DNA from: Paenibacillus radicibacter
GTDB taxonomy: Bacteria > Bacillota > Bacilli > Paenibacillales > NBRC-103111
Direction: 5' to 3'
Assembly (NCBI RefSeq): GCF_024721995.1
Contig: NZ_JANQBC010000003.1
Coordinates: forward strand, 62,001-126,000
Length of the DNA: 64,000 nucleotides
The notes under the pieces were generated by a model that worked only from the letters and a program-made list of their open reading frames with translations, did no database searches and was not told where the DNA came from. The position numbers and the translations under genes were made by a program. How positions within the stretch are numbered: the first letter of the stretch is position 1; every line of letters starts with the position of its first letter. Positions 25,103 to 33,029 of the stretch are shown here, piece after piece.

Positions 25103-26187
25103 CGCACTCGCATCCTTAAATTCCATGATCGACATTCTTGGTGAACCAAGCGCTGCATGCGTTTGACGACGCGAATACTATTCTTAATCCGCAAGCGAAT
25201 TTCCTTCGTAATTAATTCCTTCTCAATAATGCCTCCTGATTGAACCATACCTTCGATTTGACCTGCTTCCGAACAGGATCGTAGCGACAATGTATCTGCC
25301 AGTCCCCGATAGAACATCTGCATCCCGATCACCGCAAGCACCTGCCGATCCGCAAGCTGCTTCATCCGCTCGATAGTCGAGACTGCCTGCACCCCATGGA
25401 TCAAGCTCAATAAGCGAATCGCGTTCACGAAGGGAATATATAGTCCGTACTTAATCTCAATACCACCCGCATATTCCCCATATGGAATCGGCACTAAGTT
25501 ACCAAACACTCCCGTAATAGGACGATGAAACAGTGTATTGGCTAACATCTCCTGAACCAACTCAGGTCGGGTATGCATCAGCTGGCGAAAACTCTCTGCC
25601 ACATGCTCCACCACATCCGCAGAGCCATATACCATTCTCATATCTGCCATCACGAGTAGGTAACGAATATGCTCCCAAGTCGGCTCTGTCCCCCACTTAT
25701 AGAGTTGTTCATTCCAGTCACGCACACTCCCACGCCATGCCGTATTGCCACATACAACTCGCCCTGCACACGGAGGGTAGCCAATCTCTTCTAATGCATG
25801 CTGCACCGCCTCACCTAGCATTCGAAAGTAATGATGCGCTTGGAATATTTTCTCGATCGGCTGATCTGCATAAATAATGCCATTATCCTGATCACTGACA
25901 TACGTCTGCTCTCTGCGTCCACCACTACCGAATAGTACGAATGCATACGCGCATGGAGCTACTCTCCCACCACTACTGAGGTCTGACTCCACTAGCTGCA
26001 CAACCCTTGCAATGAGACAATCCTGTAGGACATTAAAACGCGCATATCGCTCCAAGATGTCTCCTTGACCACTAACCTCTTCCAACATAAAAAGTGATGT
26101 AATCGAATCCCGAATCTCTCTTAGCTTCCTCATCGTTACCGCATCTGCAATCTTCTTCTGCAACTTCTCTATGAACGCCGCTTCCAT
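25099..26187 (-). CDS. GlnD-like (DUF294-type) putative nucleotidyltransferase
   Basis: A 362-residue protein with a nucleotidyltransferase domain of the DUF294/GlnD type: LFGSGGRREQTYVSDQDNG near residues 85-105 contains the GS-x10-DxD active-site pattern. The C-terminal half (about 200-362) matches the associated substrate-binding helical domain. It lacks the CBS and cyclic-nucleotide domains often found fused. Its ATG overlaps the amt stop codon (TAATG), and its own stop overlaps the exonuclease start (ATGA), so the three genes are coupled. Since amt operons normally carry PII (GlnK), which GlnD modifies, this gene may couple ammonium transport to nucleotidylylation of an unknown target; inference. 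Confidence 0.82.
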   Translation of the reverse strand: MEAAFIEKLQKKIADAVTMRKLREIRDSITSLFMLEEVSGQGDILERYARFNVLQDCLIARVVQLVESDLSSGGRVAPCAYAFVLFGSGGRREQTYVSDQDNGIIYADQPIEKIFQAHHYFRMLGEAVQHALEEIGYPPCAGRVVCGNTAWRGSVRDWNEQLYKWGTEPTWEHIRYLLVMADMRMVYGSADVVEHVAESFRQLMHTRPELVQEMLANTLFHRPITGVFGNLVPIPYGEYAGGIEIKYGLYIPFVNAIRLLSLIHGVQAVSTIERMKQLADRQVLAVIGMQMFYRGLADTLSLRSCSEAGQIEGMVQSGGIIEKELITKEIRLRIKNSIRVVKRMQRLVHQECRSWNLRMRVR

Positions 26188-27578
26188 TACTCCACCTTGA
26201 GTGCTTCTGTCTTCGGCTCAATAGATGCTGCTTTCATATGTTCGGGATATCCATAACTGCCGTGTTCACTTAAATCCAATCCTACAATCTCTTCTTCTTC
26301 TGTAACACGCAGTCCCATTACACGCTTCATCACATAAAGAATCGCGAACGATACGACGAACGCATAACCACCTGCTGTCAGCACGCCATATGCTTGCACC
26401 CACAGTTGTTCAAAGCTTCCTGTGTAAAATAATCCACCTTGCCCCACGCCGACTTTTGCAGCAAGCTCCGGAGTTGCGAACAATCCACTGGAGAGTGTTC
26501 CCCACACCCCCGCTACCCCATGAGCAGAGATCGCATAGATGGGATCGTCTAGACGCCATTTCTCAAATAACTTCGCCCCGAAGAATACTAACAAGCCCGC
26601 TATAAATCCAATCACTACCGCTGCCCATGTTTCTACAAACGCACAAGATGCAGTAATGGCTACTAAGCTGCCTAACGCCCCGTTCAAAATACTCGTAATG
26701 TCTGCCTTTCCATTCACGACCCAAGAAATTAAGAGTGCCGACAAAGCTCCTGCACCCGCTGCTAGATGTGTGTTGAGAGCGACAAAGCCGAAGAAACCAT
26801 CCCCTACCGCAAGCGTACTGCCTGCATTAAATCCGAACCAGCCGATCCATAATATAAAAATTCCGAGTGACGAGAACACTTGGTTATGCCCGTGGATTTC
26901 ATTCGGCGTCCCATTCTTGTTGTATTTGCCAATCCGAGGCTTAAGCAGAATTGTCGCTGCAAGAGCTGCCATCGCACCTGTTAAATGCACCACCGTTGAT
27001 CCTGCAAAATCTTGCTTGCCATGCGTACTGAGCCAGCCACCTCCCCAGATCCAGTGGGCAATAACCGGATATACGAGTGCCGTGAACAGAATCGAGAATA
27101 CCAGATAAGTCGAGAGTTTCGCACGTTCGGCAAACCCACCGAAAGCAACAGATAAGGAAATGGTGGCGAACGCCATTTGAAACATGAAGAAGATAAACGG
27201 AGAAAGTGCATTCGGATCACTGCTAACAGGTGAATAGAAGAAGTCTCCCCAACCAACAAATCCATTACCTGATTTACCGAAAATAAGTCCATAACTCACA
27301 AGCCAGAATACGATGGAACTTAAACCTACTGTAAAAATCGTCTTCCCTGCGACATGACCTGCATTCTTCATCCGAGTGGAGCCTGTTTCGAGTAATATAA
27401 ACCCTGCCTGCATGAGCAGCACCAGCACAGCCGAGATCATAACCCATACCCCATCAATTCCTGCGCTTAGCGATGCCACTGTCTTCTCCTCAGCCGCGAG
27501 TGCCATGATTGGAAACAATCCGAATAACGAAACAACTGCAAACAGTACTTTTTTACTAAGCCTACCCTTGACTCCCAT
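26187..27578 (-). CDS. amtB: Ammonium transporter of the Amt family
   Basis: Imports ammonium at the membrane. The 463-residue precursor has a signal-like first helix (residues 8-28, ending ALAAEE), then eleven membrane spans typical of Amt. Conserved Amt segments LLETGSTRMKNAGHV (about 60-75), FGGFAERAKLSTYL, and AHGVAGVWGTLSSGLF with the pore His are present. ATG 27578 lies eight bases after AGAGGAG; GTG 27587 would be too close to it. The promoter is bracketed by two perfect GlnR/TnrA boxes. No glnK gene is adjacent; a GlnD-like protein takes its place. Confidence 0.95.
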   Translation of the reverse strand: MGVKGRLSKKVLFAVVSLFGLFPIMALAAEEKTVASLSAGIDGVWVMISAVLVLLMQAGFILLETGSTRMKNAGHVAGKTIFTVGLSSIVFWLVSYGLIFGKSGNGFVGWGDFFYSPVSSDPNALSPFIFFMFQMAFATISLSVAFGGFAERAKLSTYLVFSILFTALVYPVIAHWIWGGGWLSTHGKQDFAGSTVVHLTGAMAALAATILLKPRIGKYNKNGTPNEIHGHNQVFSSLGIFILWIGWFGFNAGSTLAVGDGFFGFVALNTHLAAGAGALSALLISWVVNGKADITSILNGALGSLVAITASCAFVETWAAVVIGFIAGLLVFFGAKLFEKWRLDDPIYAISAHGVAGVWGTLSSGLFATPELAAKVGVGQGGLFYTGSFEQLWVQAYGVLTAGGYAFVVSFAILYVMKRVMGLRVTEEEEIVGLDLSEHGSYGYPEHMKAASIEPKTEALKVE

Positions 27579-27597
27579 TTGCTCCACTCCTCTTTTA

Positions 27598-27614
27598 TGT
27601 TAGATATTCTAACA
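27598..27614. promoter_or_regulatory. GlnR/TnrA box, downstream site
   Basis: TGTTAGATATTCTAACA matches the consensus TGTNA-N7-TNACA exactly and is fully palindromic. It lies just after the proposed amt start site (centre near +23) and directly upstream of the ribosome site. That is the position of a repression site. Confidence 0.88.
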
Positions 27615-27635
27615 TGAAATTCTTTATTTTTAGTA

Positions 27636-27664
27636 ATTATATGGAAAACGATATGTAATTTCAA
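27636..27664 (-). promoter_or_regulatory. Sigma-A promoter of the amt operon
   Basis: On the minus strand TTGAAA (27664-27659), 17 bases, TATAAT (27641-27636). Near-consensus. Start expected near 27629. Confidence 0.8.
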
Positions 27665-27701
27665 GAACTTTCTGATTTTTTTACAGAAAATATTGCTTAA
27701 A

Positions 27702-27718
27702 TGTTAGATAATCTAACA
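27702..27718. promoter_or_regulatory. GlnR/TnrA box, upstream site
   Basis: TGTTAGATAATCTAACA matches TGTNA-N7-TNACA exactly. Its centre is about 80 bases upstream of the proposed amt start and about 50 upstream of the trxB promoter, so it could act on amt as an activation site. Confidence 0.88.
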
Positions 27719-27754
27719 CATGTAATCCGATGAATCCAATTGGAATAAAAAGGA

Positions 27755-27783
27755 TTGACTTTCCCATCCTTACATATCATAAT
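27755..27783 (+). promoter_or_regulatory. Sigma-A promoter of trxB
   Basis: TTGACT (27755-27760), 17 bases, CATAAT (27778-27783). Start expected near 27790, leaving a short leader before ATG 27839. Confidence 0.55.
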
Positions 27784-27838
27784 TTATATATATAAACGTA
27801 TATTAAGTGTGAAATCGAACATATGGGAGGTACGATTT

Positions 27839-28780
27839 ATGTATAAATCAATTATTATCGGAACTGGCCCTGCTGGGCTCACAGCTGCCATATACTTGGC
27901 TCGCGCGAACATGAACCCTCTCGTTATTGAAGGCCCTGAGCCTGGTGGTCAATTAACGACAACTACAGATGTCGAGAACTTCCCTGGATTTCCTGATGGC
28001 ATTACGGGTCCTGAACTGATGGCCAATATGCGCAAACAAGCCGAGCGTTTCGGTGCTGAGTTTCGCACAGGTTGGGTTAACCATGTTGATACCTCAAAGC
28101 GTCCGTTTACATTGCAAGTAGAGGGACTCGGTGAATTACAAGCTGAGACCTTAATTATTTCAACGGGGGCTTCTGCTAAATATCTGGGTATTCCTAATGA
28201 ACGGGAGAATGTCGGTATGGGTGTAAGTACATGTGCAACATGCGATGGGTTCTTTTTCCGTAATAAGAAAATTATTGTGGTGGGTGGCGGAGATTCCGCG
28301 ATGGAAGAAGCTCACTTCTTAACTAAATTTGCTTCCGAAGTTGTGATTGTGAACCGCAGAACAGAGCTTCGCGCTTCGAAAATCATGCAGGATCGCGCAC
28401 GTTCCAATCCTAAAGTTTCTTGGAGTCTTGGTAAAACTCCACTAGCTGTTGAAGCAAGTGGCATGGGCGTAACTGGACTTAAAGTCCTCAACAACGCTAC
28501 CGGCGAAGAAGAAGTAATCGATACAAACGGTATATTCGTTGCAATCGGTCATACCCCTAACACCAAGTTCCTCGGCGGTCAGATTGAGACAGATGAGCTC
28601 GGCTATATTATCGTGAAACCAGACACGACCGAGACGAACATCCCTGGCATCTTCGCTTGTGGTGACGTTATGGATCATAAATACCGTCAAGCCATCACAG
28701 CCGCAGGCAGCGGATGTAAAGCAGCGCTTGAGTGCGAGCGTTTCGTGGAGAGCTATCCGCTAGTTGCAGTGCACGCATAA
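27839..28780 (+). CDS. trxB: Thioredoxin reductase (NADPH, flavoprotein)
   Basis: Transfers electrons from NADPH through FAD and a disulfide to thioredoxin. The 313-residue protein has the FAD motif GTGPAGLTAAIYLAR at residues 8-22, the redox-active pair CATC within TCATCDGFFF near residue 135, the NADPH-binding VVGGGDSAMEEA, and the C-terminal FACGDV FAD motif. ATG 27839 follows GGGAGG by eight bases; the upstream extension to 27755 contains the promoter. Length matches bacterial TrxB. In Bacillus trxB often sits near uvr/hpr genes; here it stands alone between terminators. Confidence 0.93.
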   Translation: MYKSIIIGTGPAGLTAAIYLARANMNPLVIEGPEPGGQLTTTTDVENFPGFPDGITGPELMANMRKQAERFGAEFRTGWVNHVDTSKRPFTLQVEGLGELQAETLIISTGASAKYLGIPNERENVGMGVSTCATCDGFFFRNKKIIVVGGGDSAMEEAHFLTKFASEVVIVNRRTELRASKIMQDRARSNPKVSWSLGKTPLAVEASGMGVTGLKVLNNATGEEEVIDTNGIFVAIGHTPNTKFLGGQIETDELGYIIVKPDTTETNIPGIFACGDVMDHKYRQAITAAGSGCKAALECERFVESYPLVAVHA

Positions 28781-28805
28781 ATAGCGTGAGCAGCATAAGC
28801 AGTAA

Positions 28806-28845
28806 AAAACAAACAGCCGCCATATCCGTATGGCGGCTTTCCTTT
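28806..28845 (+). terminator. Terminator of trxB
   Basis: Perfect stem AGCCGCCATA/TATGGCGGCT with a TCCG loop at 28815-28838, then a T-rich tract CCTTTTAT. Confidence 0.85.
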
Positions 28846-28858
28846 TATAAAATTAACA

Positions 28859-28912
28859 ACGGAGTGTGTTCAAAAAGTTGAACGCAGGAGAAACTCTTTT
28901 TGAACACACTCC
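28859..28912. repeat. Solo palindrome related to the dispersed repeat ends
   Basis: GGAGTGTGTTCAAAAAG pairs perfectly over 17 bases with CTTTTTGAACACACTCC around a loop of about 18 bases. The arms are the terminal inverted repeats of copies A and D joined without the repeat core. It lies directly at the cls stop codon and probably ends its transcription. Confidence 0.75.
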
Positions 28913-30417
28913 TACAGCATCGGCGACAACAATCTAGCCGCAGACTCCAAGAATCGCTTCGGATAGGATTTCTTCTTCACCCACTCCATCTCAATAATCG
29001 AAGACTCGGTAAGATCTTCCTCATAATCGCGAATTAGCGTCTGCACGCTGTCTGTCCCATATAAGAAAGCATTCACTTCAAAGTTCAGATGGTAACTACG
29101 CATATCCATATTGGCCGTACCTATCGTTGCCATGTTGTCATCGACAATTAGGATCTTGGAATGCATGAAGCCTTTCTTGTACTCATAAATTTCGACCCCT
29201 GCATCCATTAAGGCTGGAAAATAGGAATGTGATGCCCAGAACGGTATCCATCGGTCTGGCTTAGCAGGGAACAACACTTTCACATCGACACCAGAGAGTG
29301 CCGCGACTTTCAGAGCTGTCAGCAAATCTTCGTCGGGAATGAAGTACGGAGAAGCAATCCAAATCTTCTTCTTCGCAGATGTAATCATCGCGAACGTTAA
29401 GTTCTTGATCGTACGCCACTCATTATCCGGACCACTCGCAATAATTTGCACAGCGCCATCATGAGTCACTCTTTCAAATTCAGGAGCCCAATATTCTGGA
29501 TTTGGTAATCGCTCTTTCGTCGTATGGAACCAGTCTTGTAGAAAAATAAACTGCAGCATACGCACGGCTTCGCCTTTAAGCAGCATATGCGTATCCCGCC
29601 AGAATCCCATCGCTTTGCTGCGGCTCAAGTACTCATCGCCAACATTCAGTCCGCCTGTAAATCCGACTTTACCGTCGATCACGATAATTTTACGGTGATT
29701 GCGATAATTGACGGTGCTGGAGAAGAACGGAATTTTCACATCATTAAACGCATAGGTCTCGATTCCAACCTCTCGCATTTGTTGTAGAAAAGCGTCGGGC
29801 AACTGATACGAACCAACGGCATCATAGAGGAATCTTACTTCCACGCCAGCCTTTGATTTTTCAATTAAAATTTGCTGAATTTGTTTACCGATGCAATCAT
29901 CGCGGTAGATGTAATACTCGATGTGAATGTGGTGCTCTGCTTTATGTAACTCTTGAATAATCGAATCGAATGTTTCGTCACCATTGGATAAAATGCGTGT
30001 GCACGTATGCTGAGAGATCGGGCTTTTCGCGACATTCTGAGCTAATCGGAAAATAAGCTGTTGATCTTCATTGAAGTCTTTCCATACGTGATCACTACGA
30101 TGAGCATGGAGATCTAAGAATGCTTTCGCATCCCGCTCTGCTTTACGCCCATATACACGGTTCTTGTAATAATTCTGACCAAACAATACGTAAAAAATAA
30201 AGCCAGTAATCGGAAATAAGGCCAAAATCATAATCCAAGCCATCGTGCTCGACGGATGCCGGTTGTCCATAAAGATGACCAGACCAACGAAAATCACCAT
30301 CAAAGTTGTCACGATACTCGTGTAAAATGCAATTTTATCCGACCAAACACGGTTCAAAATAAACAATAAACCCGTCATGATGATCAACACGATAATCGTT
30401 TGAATCGAACGTTTCAT
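28912..30417 (-). CDS. cls: Cardiolipin synthase (phospholipase D type)
   Basis: Condenses two phosphatidylglycerol molecules to cardiolipin and glycerol in the membrane. The 501-residue protein has two N-terminal membrane helices (about 5-55), followed by two phospholipase D motifs: HRKIIVIDGKVGFTGGLN near residue 240 and HSKILIVDDNMATIGTANMD near 420, each with the HxK-x4-D pattern. Length agrees with the ClsA/YwnE-type enzymes of Bacillales. ATG 30417 has AAGGAG six bases upstream. Transcribed convergently with trxB. Confidence 0.93.
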   Translation of the reverse strand: MKRSIQTIIVLIIMTGLLFILNRVWSDKIAFYTSIVTTLMVIFVGLVIFMDNRHPSSTMAWIMILALFPITGFIFYVLFGQNYYKNRVYGRKAERDAKAFLDLHAHRSDHVWKDFNEDQQLIFRLAQNVAKSPISQHTCTRILSNGDETFDSIIQELHKAEHHIHIEYYIYRDDCIGKQIQQILIEKSKAGVEVRFLYDAVGSYQLPDAFLQQMREVGIETYAFNDVKIPFFSSTVNYRNHRKIIVIDGKVGFTGGLNVGDEYLSRSKAMGFWRDTHMLLKGEAVRMLQFIFLQDWFHTTKERLPNPEYWAPEFERVTHDGAVQIIASGPDNEWRTIKNLTFAMITSAKKKIWIASPYFIPDEDLLTALKVAALSGVDVKVLFPAKPDRWIPFWASHSYFPALMDAGVEIYEYKKGFMHSKILIVDDNMATIGTANMDMRSYHLNFEVNAFLYGTDSVQTLIRDYEEDLTESSIIEMEWVKKKSYPKRFLESAARLLSPML

Positions 30418-30506
30418 GCGATGCTCCTTGATATTTATTCTTTTGTTCAGAAATTTGAAATTTACCTACTCTTCGTATTATATAGCGAAATTGAAGATAA
30501 TAGCCA

Positions 30507-30535
30507 TTGACGAATTGGATGATGTTTGATATATT
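30507..30535 (+). promoter_or_regulatory. Sigma-A promoter of the TetR-SMR operon
   Basis: TTGACG (30507-30512), 17 bases, TATATT (30530-30535). The start site would fall at about 30542, inside the dyad that follows. Confidence 0.7.
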
Positions 30536-30537
30536 TT

Positions 30538-30555
30538 ACCTAACGAACGATAGGT
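30538..30555. promoter_or_regulatory. Candidate TetR operator
   Basis: ACCTA-N8-TAGGT dyad immediately downstream of the -10 box and overlapping the expected start. This suits autorepression by the first gene of the operon. Confidence 0.6.
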
Positions 30556-30560
30556 AGGTG

Positions 30561-31151
30561 ATGAAAGTGACTGCAACTCGCATTAAAGAGATCGCACTTA
30601 AGCATTTTGCCAAAGATGGATATGAAGGGGCTTCCCTTGCAAATATTGCAGACGAGGTTGGCATTAAGAAACCTTCTATTTATGCACACTTTAAGGGTAA
30701 AGAAGATTTATTCTTACACATCATTCGCGACGTGTTCACGGCTGAGTTACAGATCGTGGATCAATATATGACTACTCATCAAGCATCAACGCTACACGAT
30801 GTTCTCTATGGGTTGCTCGCTTCCGCGAAAGATCGCTATGAGCAAGATGAACAGATGAAGTTCATGCTCCGTATGTCCTTCTTCCCACCACAATCGGTGG
30901 CGGAACAAGTCAATACGCAGACTTATATGTATTTAGATGGCATTGAGGAGCGCCTCATCCATCGTATTAGGCTTGCCCTAACACAAGGTGATATTCCACC
31001 TATTGATGCGGGTAAAGCAGCTGCAGCTTATTTGTGTATCATCGATGGCACATGGGTTGAGCTTCTATTCGGAGGACCTGAACGATTCACCAAACGACTG
31101 GATGCTGCATGGCATATTTATTGGCTTGGTCTCACACACAAACAAGGCTGA
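30561..31151 (+). CDS. TetR-family repressor of the adjacent SMR pump genes
   Basis: A 196-residue regulator. The N-terminal helix-turn-helix is clear: ALKHFAKDGYEGASLANIADEVGIKKPSIYAHFKGKEDLFL (about residues 10-48). The C-terminal ligand-binding half is unspecific. The start is ambiguous: ATG 30561 has AGGT five bases before, while GTG 30567 has AGGTG six bases before; both are in frame and differ by two codons. It is followed after 30 bases by two small multidrug-resistance genes, an arrangement resembling B. subtilis yvdT-yvdS-yvdR. It probably represses its own operon through the dyad at 30538-30555. Confidence 0.85.
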   Translation: MKVTATRIKEIALKHFAKDGYEGASLANIADEVGIKKPSIYAHFKGKEDLFLHIIRDVFTAELQIVDQYMTTHQASTLHDVLYGLLASAKDRYEQDEQMKFMLRMSFFPPQSVAEQVNTQTYMYLDGIEERLIHRIRLALTQGDIPPIDAGKAAAAYLCIIDGTWVELLFGGPERFTKRLDAAWHIYWLGLTHKQG

Positions 31152-31181
31152 TCACAGGCACAAGAAAGAAAGGAATGATTC

Positions 31182-31547
31182 ATGATGAATAAGAGCTGGA
31201 CGCTCGTTTTTCTAGCAGGCACACTCGAAGTTGCATGGGTAACGGGACTTAAACACTCCACCCTATGGTGGCAATGGGGTTTAACTGCAATTGCAATCGC
31301 GATCTCATTTGATACGATCATTCGCGCTTCACGCGTACTTCCGCTTGGAACGGTATACGCCGTATTCGCAGGTCTTGGAACCGCTGGAACGGTTCTAGCC
31401 GAAATGTTATTGTTCGGTGAACCCGTAAATGGGATTAAAATTACGCTGATTCTCGTCTTACTTGCTGGAGTTATCGGACTGAAGATGATTACAAAAGAAA
31501 AAACTTCAACGGAACCCGCTACTGCACAGAAGGGAGGGGATGAATAA
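31182..31547 (+). CDS. Small multidrug resistance (SMR) pump subunit, YkkC/YvdS type
   Basis: A 121-residue protein with four membrane helices and the essential Glu in the first helix (LAGTLEVAWVTGLKH, Glu about residue 15). The segment GTVYAVFAGLGTAGTVLAEMLLFGEPV is strongly like YkkC. A polar C-terminal tail follows helix 4. ATG 31182 lies seven bases after AAAGGA; a second ATG follows immediately. Its TAA stop overlaps the next ATG, which suits an obligate heterodimer made of two different SMR subunits. The substrate may be guanidinium-like compounds or quaternary amines; which of the two cannot be told. Confidence 0.88.
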   Translation: MMNKSWTLVFLAGTLEVAWVTGLKHSTLWWQWGLTAIAIAISFDTIIRASRVLPLGTVYAVFAGLGTAGTVLAEMLLFGEPVNGIKITLILVLLAGVIGLKMITKEKTSTEPATAQKGGDE

Positions 31548-31861
31548 TGGCATGGCTTGCACTACTCATTGCAGGTTGTTGTGAAGTACTAGGCGTAATC
31601 GCCATTAATCGCGTCAACGAAAAGAGGACACTCTCTTCCTATCTCCTGCTTATTGTTGCATTTGGCGTGAGCTTTAGCTTACTCTCCTATGCAATGGATA
31701 GCATTTCGATGGGGACTGCTTACGCGGTATGGACGGGAATTGGTACAGTTGGTGGTGCGTTAGTGGGCATGTTCCTATGGGGCGAATCTCGCCAGTGGCA
31801 GCGATTCCTCTTCATTGCAATGATTCTATTCTCCGCTGTTGGTCTGAAGCTTATCGCTTAA
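31547..31861 (+). CDS. Small multidrug resistance (SMR) pump subunit, YkkD/YvdR type
   Basis: Partner subunit, 104 residues with four membrane helices. The first helix carries the conserved Glu in LIAGCCEVLGVIAINRV, and SMGTAYAVWTGIGTVGGALVGM matches the YkkD signature. Its ATG overlaps the stop codon of the first subunit (TAATG). The opposite lengths and tails of the two subunits follow the usual scheme of paired SMR proteins with dual topology. Confidence 0.88.
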   Translation: MAWLALLIAGCCEVLGVIAINRVNEKRTLSSYLLLIVAFGVSFSLLSYAMDSISMGTAYAVWTGIGTVGGALVGMFLWGESRQWQRFLFIAMILFSAVGLKLIA

Positions 31862-31898
31862 TGAACTTATCTTAACTTTAGCTTTTATACAAAATGAG

Positions 31899-31935
31899 AG
31901 CCGTTCATCCTGTTTATTGGGATGACGGCTTTTTT
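31899..31935 (+). terminator. Terminator of the TetR-SMR operon
   Basis: AGCCGT-CATCC pairs with GGATG-ACGGCT, followed by six T. Also faces the convergent DUF421 gene. Confidence 0.8.
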
Positions 31936-31947
31936 GACTTCTATGAG

Positions 31948-32895
31948 TTATTGAAGTTGCACCGGTTTTATCTGGGCAATCATGTCTTCAAGCTGCTGTG
32001 AACATTGACCCAGCATGGCTTGGGCTTCAGGCGACTTCGTGGTAAGCCCAAATAGCAGCATCTCGGCTTCGCATTTCTTTAAGGCAGCAAGCAGTGCTGC
32101 TTTTTGCGGAGGATCACTGGGTTTCACTAGTGGTGTAGCTTCTGCTGACTTCGTGGACTGTGAAGAACTTCCTTGTGCTTGAATGAGTGGCTTCGCTAAT
32201 TTGGCCGCTTCAATATTATCGTTATAAGCATCGATATACATCTTGCCATTCGAATGTACTTGTCCAACCAGAATTTCTTCAATTTTCATATCTAATTGTT
32301 GTAAATGCTGATTCAGCCATTCCCGCGTAAAACCACTAGCAATCAGTCCCTTGTCCTGTAATTTGCCATCCATAATGATGATTTGCGGCACTTCTTCTGG
32401 TTCCACGTATAGACCGATGTCCTTCGGTGTCAAAGGCTGATTCTCTCGCGTTAATAGCACGTTCAGATCACCACTGGGCTCGATTATTGCAAATTCCACA
32501 TCCGCTAAATGAAATGCGCGCTTCTTGCGCAATTGTGCCATTAACTCATCGACCGTTAGCTTCTCTTTGCGCAAGTTATTTTCAAGTATTTTCCCAGAGC
32601 GTATAAGCACAGTACCCGTACTATCTATAAAATCGCGTATTTTTTTACTTTTCATCTGTATAAATTCAATACCGAGGGACACCACAGCCCATAGCAATAA
32701 AGCTACCACACCTAAGTACCAATCCGTATCCACATCCAGTGAGATGGACCCTGCCAAGTTACCAATTGTAATCCCTGTTATGTATTCAAAGAGTGACAAC
32801 TGCGTCACCTGTCTCTTACCTAGTAATTTTGTTAACAAGAACAAGACGACGACTGCTAGAACCGTACGTATACATATCTCTAATACATCTGGCAT
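31948..32895 (-). CDS. DUF421 (YetF/YrbG-like) membrane protein with C-terminal extension
   Basis: A 315-residue protein of the DUF421 family, widespread in spore formers and of unknown function. There are three membrane helices at about residues 5-30, 38-58 and 62-85, then the conserved soluble domain (GTVLIRSGKILENNLRKEKLTVDELMAQLR and the FAIIEPSGDLNVL strand). After about residue 225 it carries an additional tail of roughly 80 residues, a Ser/Thr/Pro-rich linker followed by two predicted helices, which most family members lack. ATG 32895 lies seven bases after GGGAGG; the frame from 32940 has no ribosome site. Confidence 0.85.
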   Translation of the reverse strand: MPDVLEICIRTVLAVVVLFLLTKLLGKRQVTQLSLFEYITGITIGNLAGSISLDVDTDWYLGVVALLLWAVVSLGIEFIQMKSKKIRDFIDSTGTVLIRSGKILENNLRKEKLTVDELMAQLRKKRAFHLADVEFAIIEPSGDLNVLLTRENQPLTPKDIGLYVEPEEVPQIIIMDGKLQDKGLIASGFTREWLNQHLQQLDMKIEEILVGQVHSNGKMYIDAYNDNIEAAKLAKPLIQAQGSSSQSTKSAEATPLVKPSDPPQKAALLAALKKCEAEMLLFGLTTKSPEAQAMLGQCSQQLEDMIAQIKPVQLQ

Positions 32896-32970
32896 ACACA
32901 TACCTCCCTCATTTGAGATTATTTGCCCAAATGCCCACAATTATGTGCAGACCTATATATCCATGAAGAA

Positions 32971-33005
32971 AAGCCTGTTCACGACCAACAATCGTAAACA
33001 GGCTT
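32971..33005 (-). terminator. Terminator of katA
   Basis: AAGCCTGTT/AACAGGCTT with further ACGA/TCGT pairing; on the minus strand followed by TTTTCTTC. Confidence 0.8.
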
Positions 33006-33029
33006 CGTATTTATTTCAACTTGCTATTC

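Noticed and set aside
30421-30560. Guanidine-I riboswitch before the TetR-SMR operon
   Set aside because: The interval is short and holds a promoter plus dyad; no conserved guanidine-I core is recognisable.
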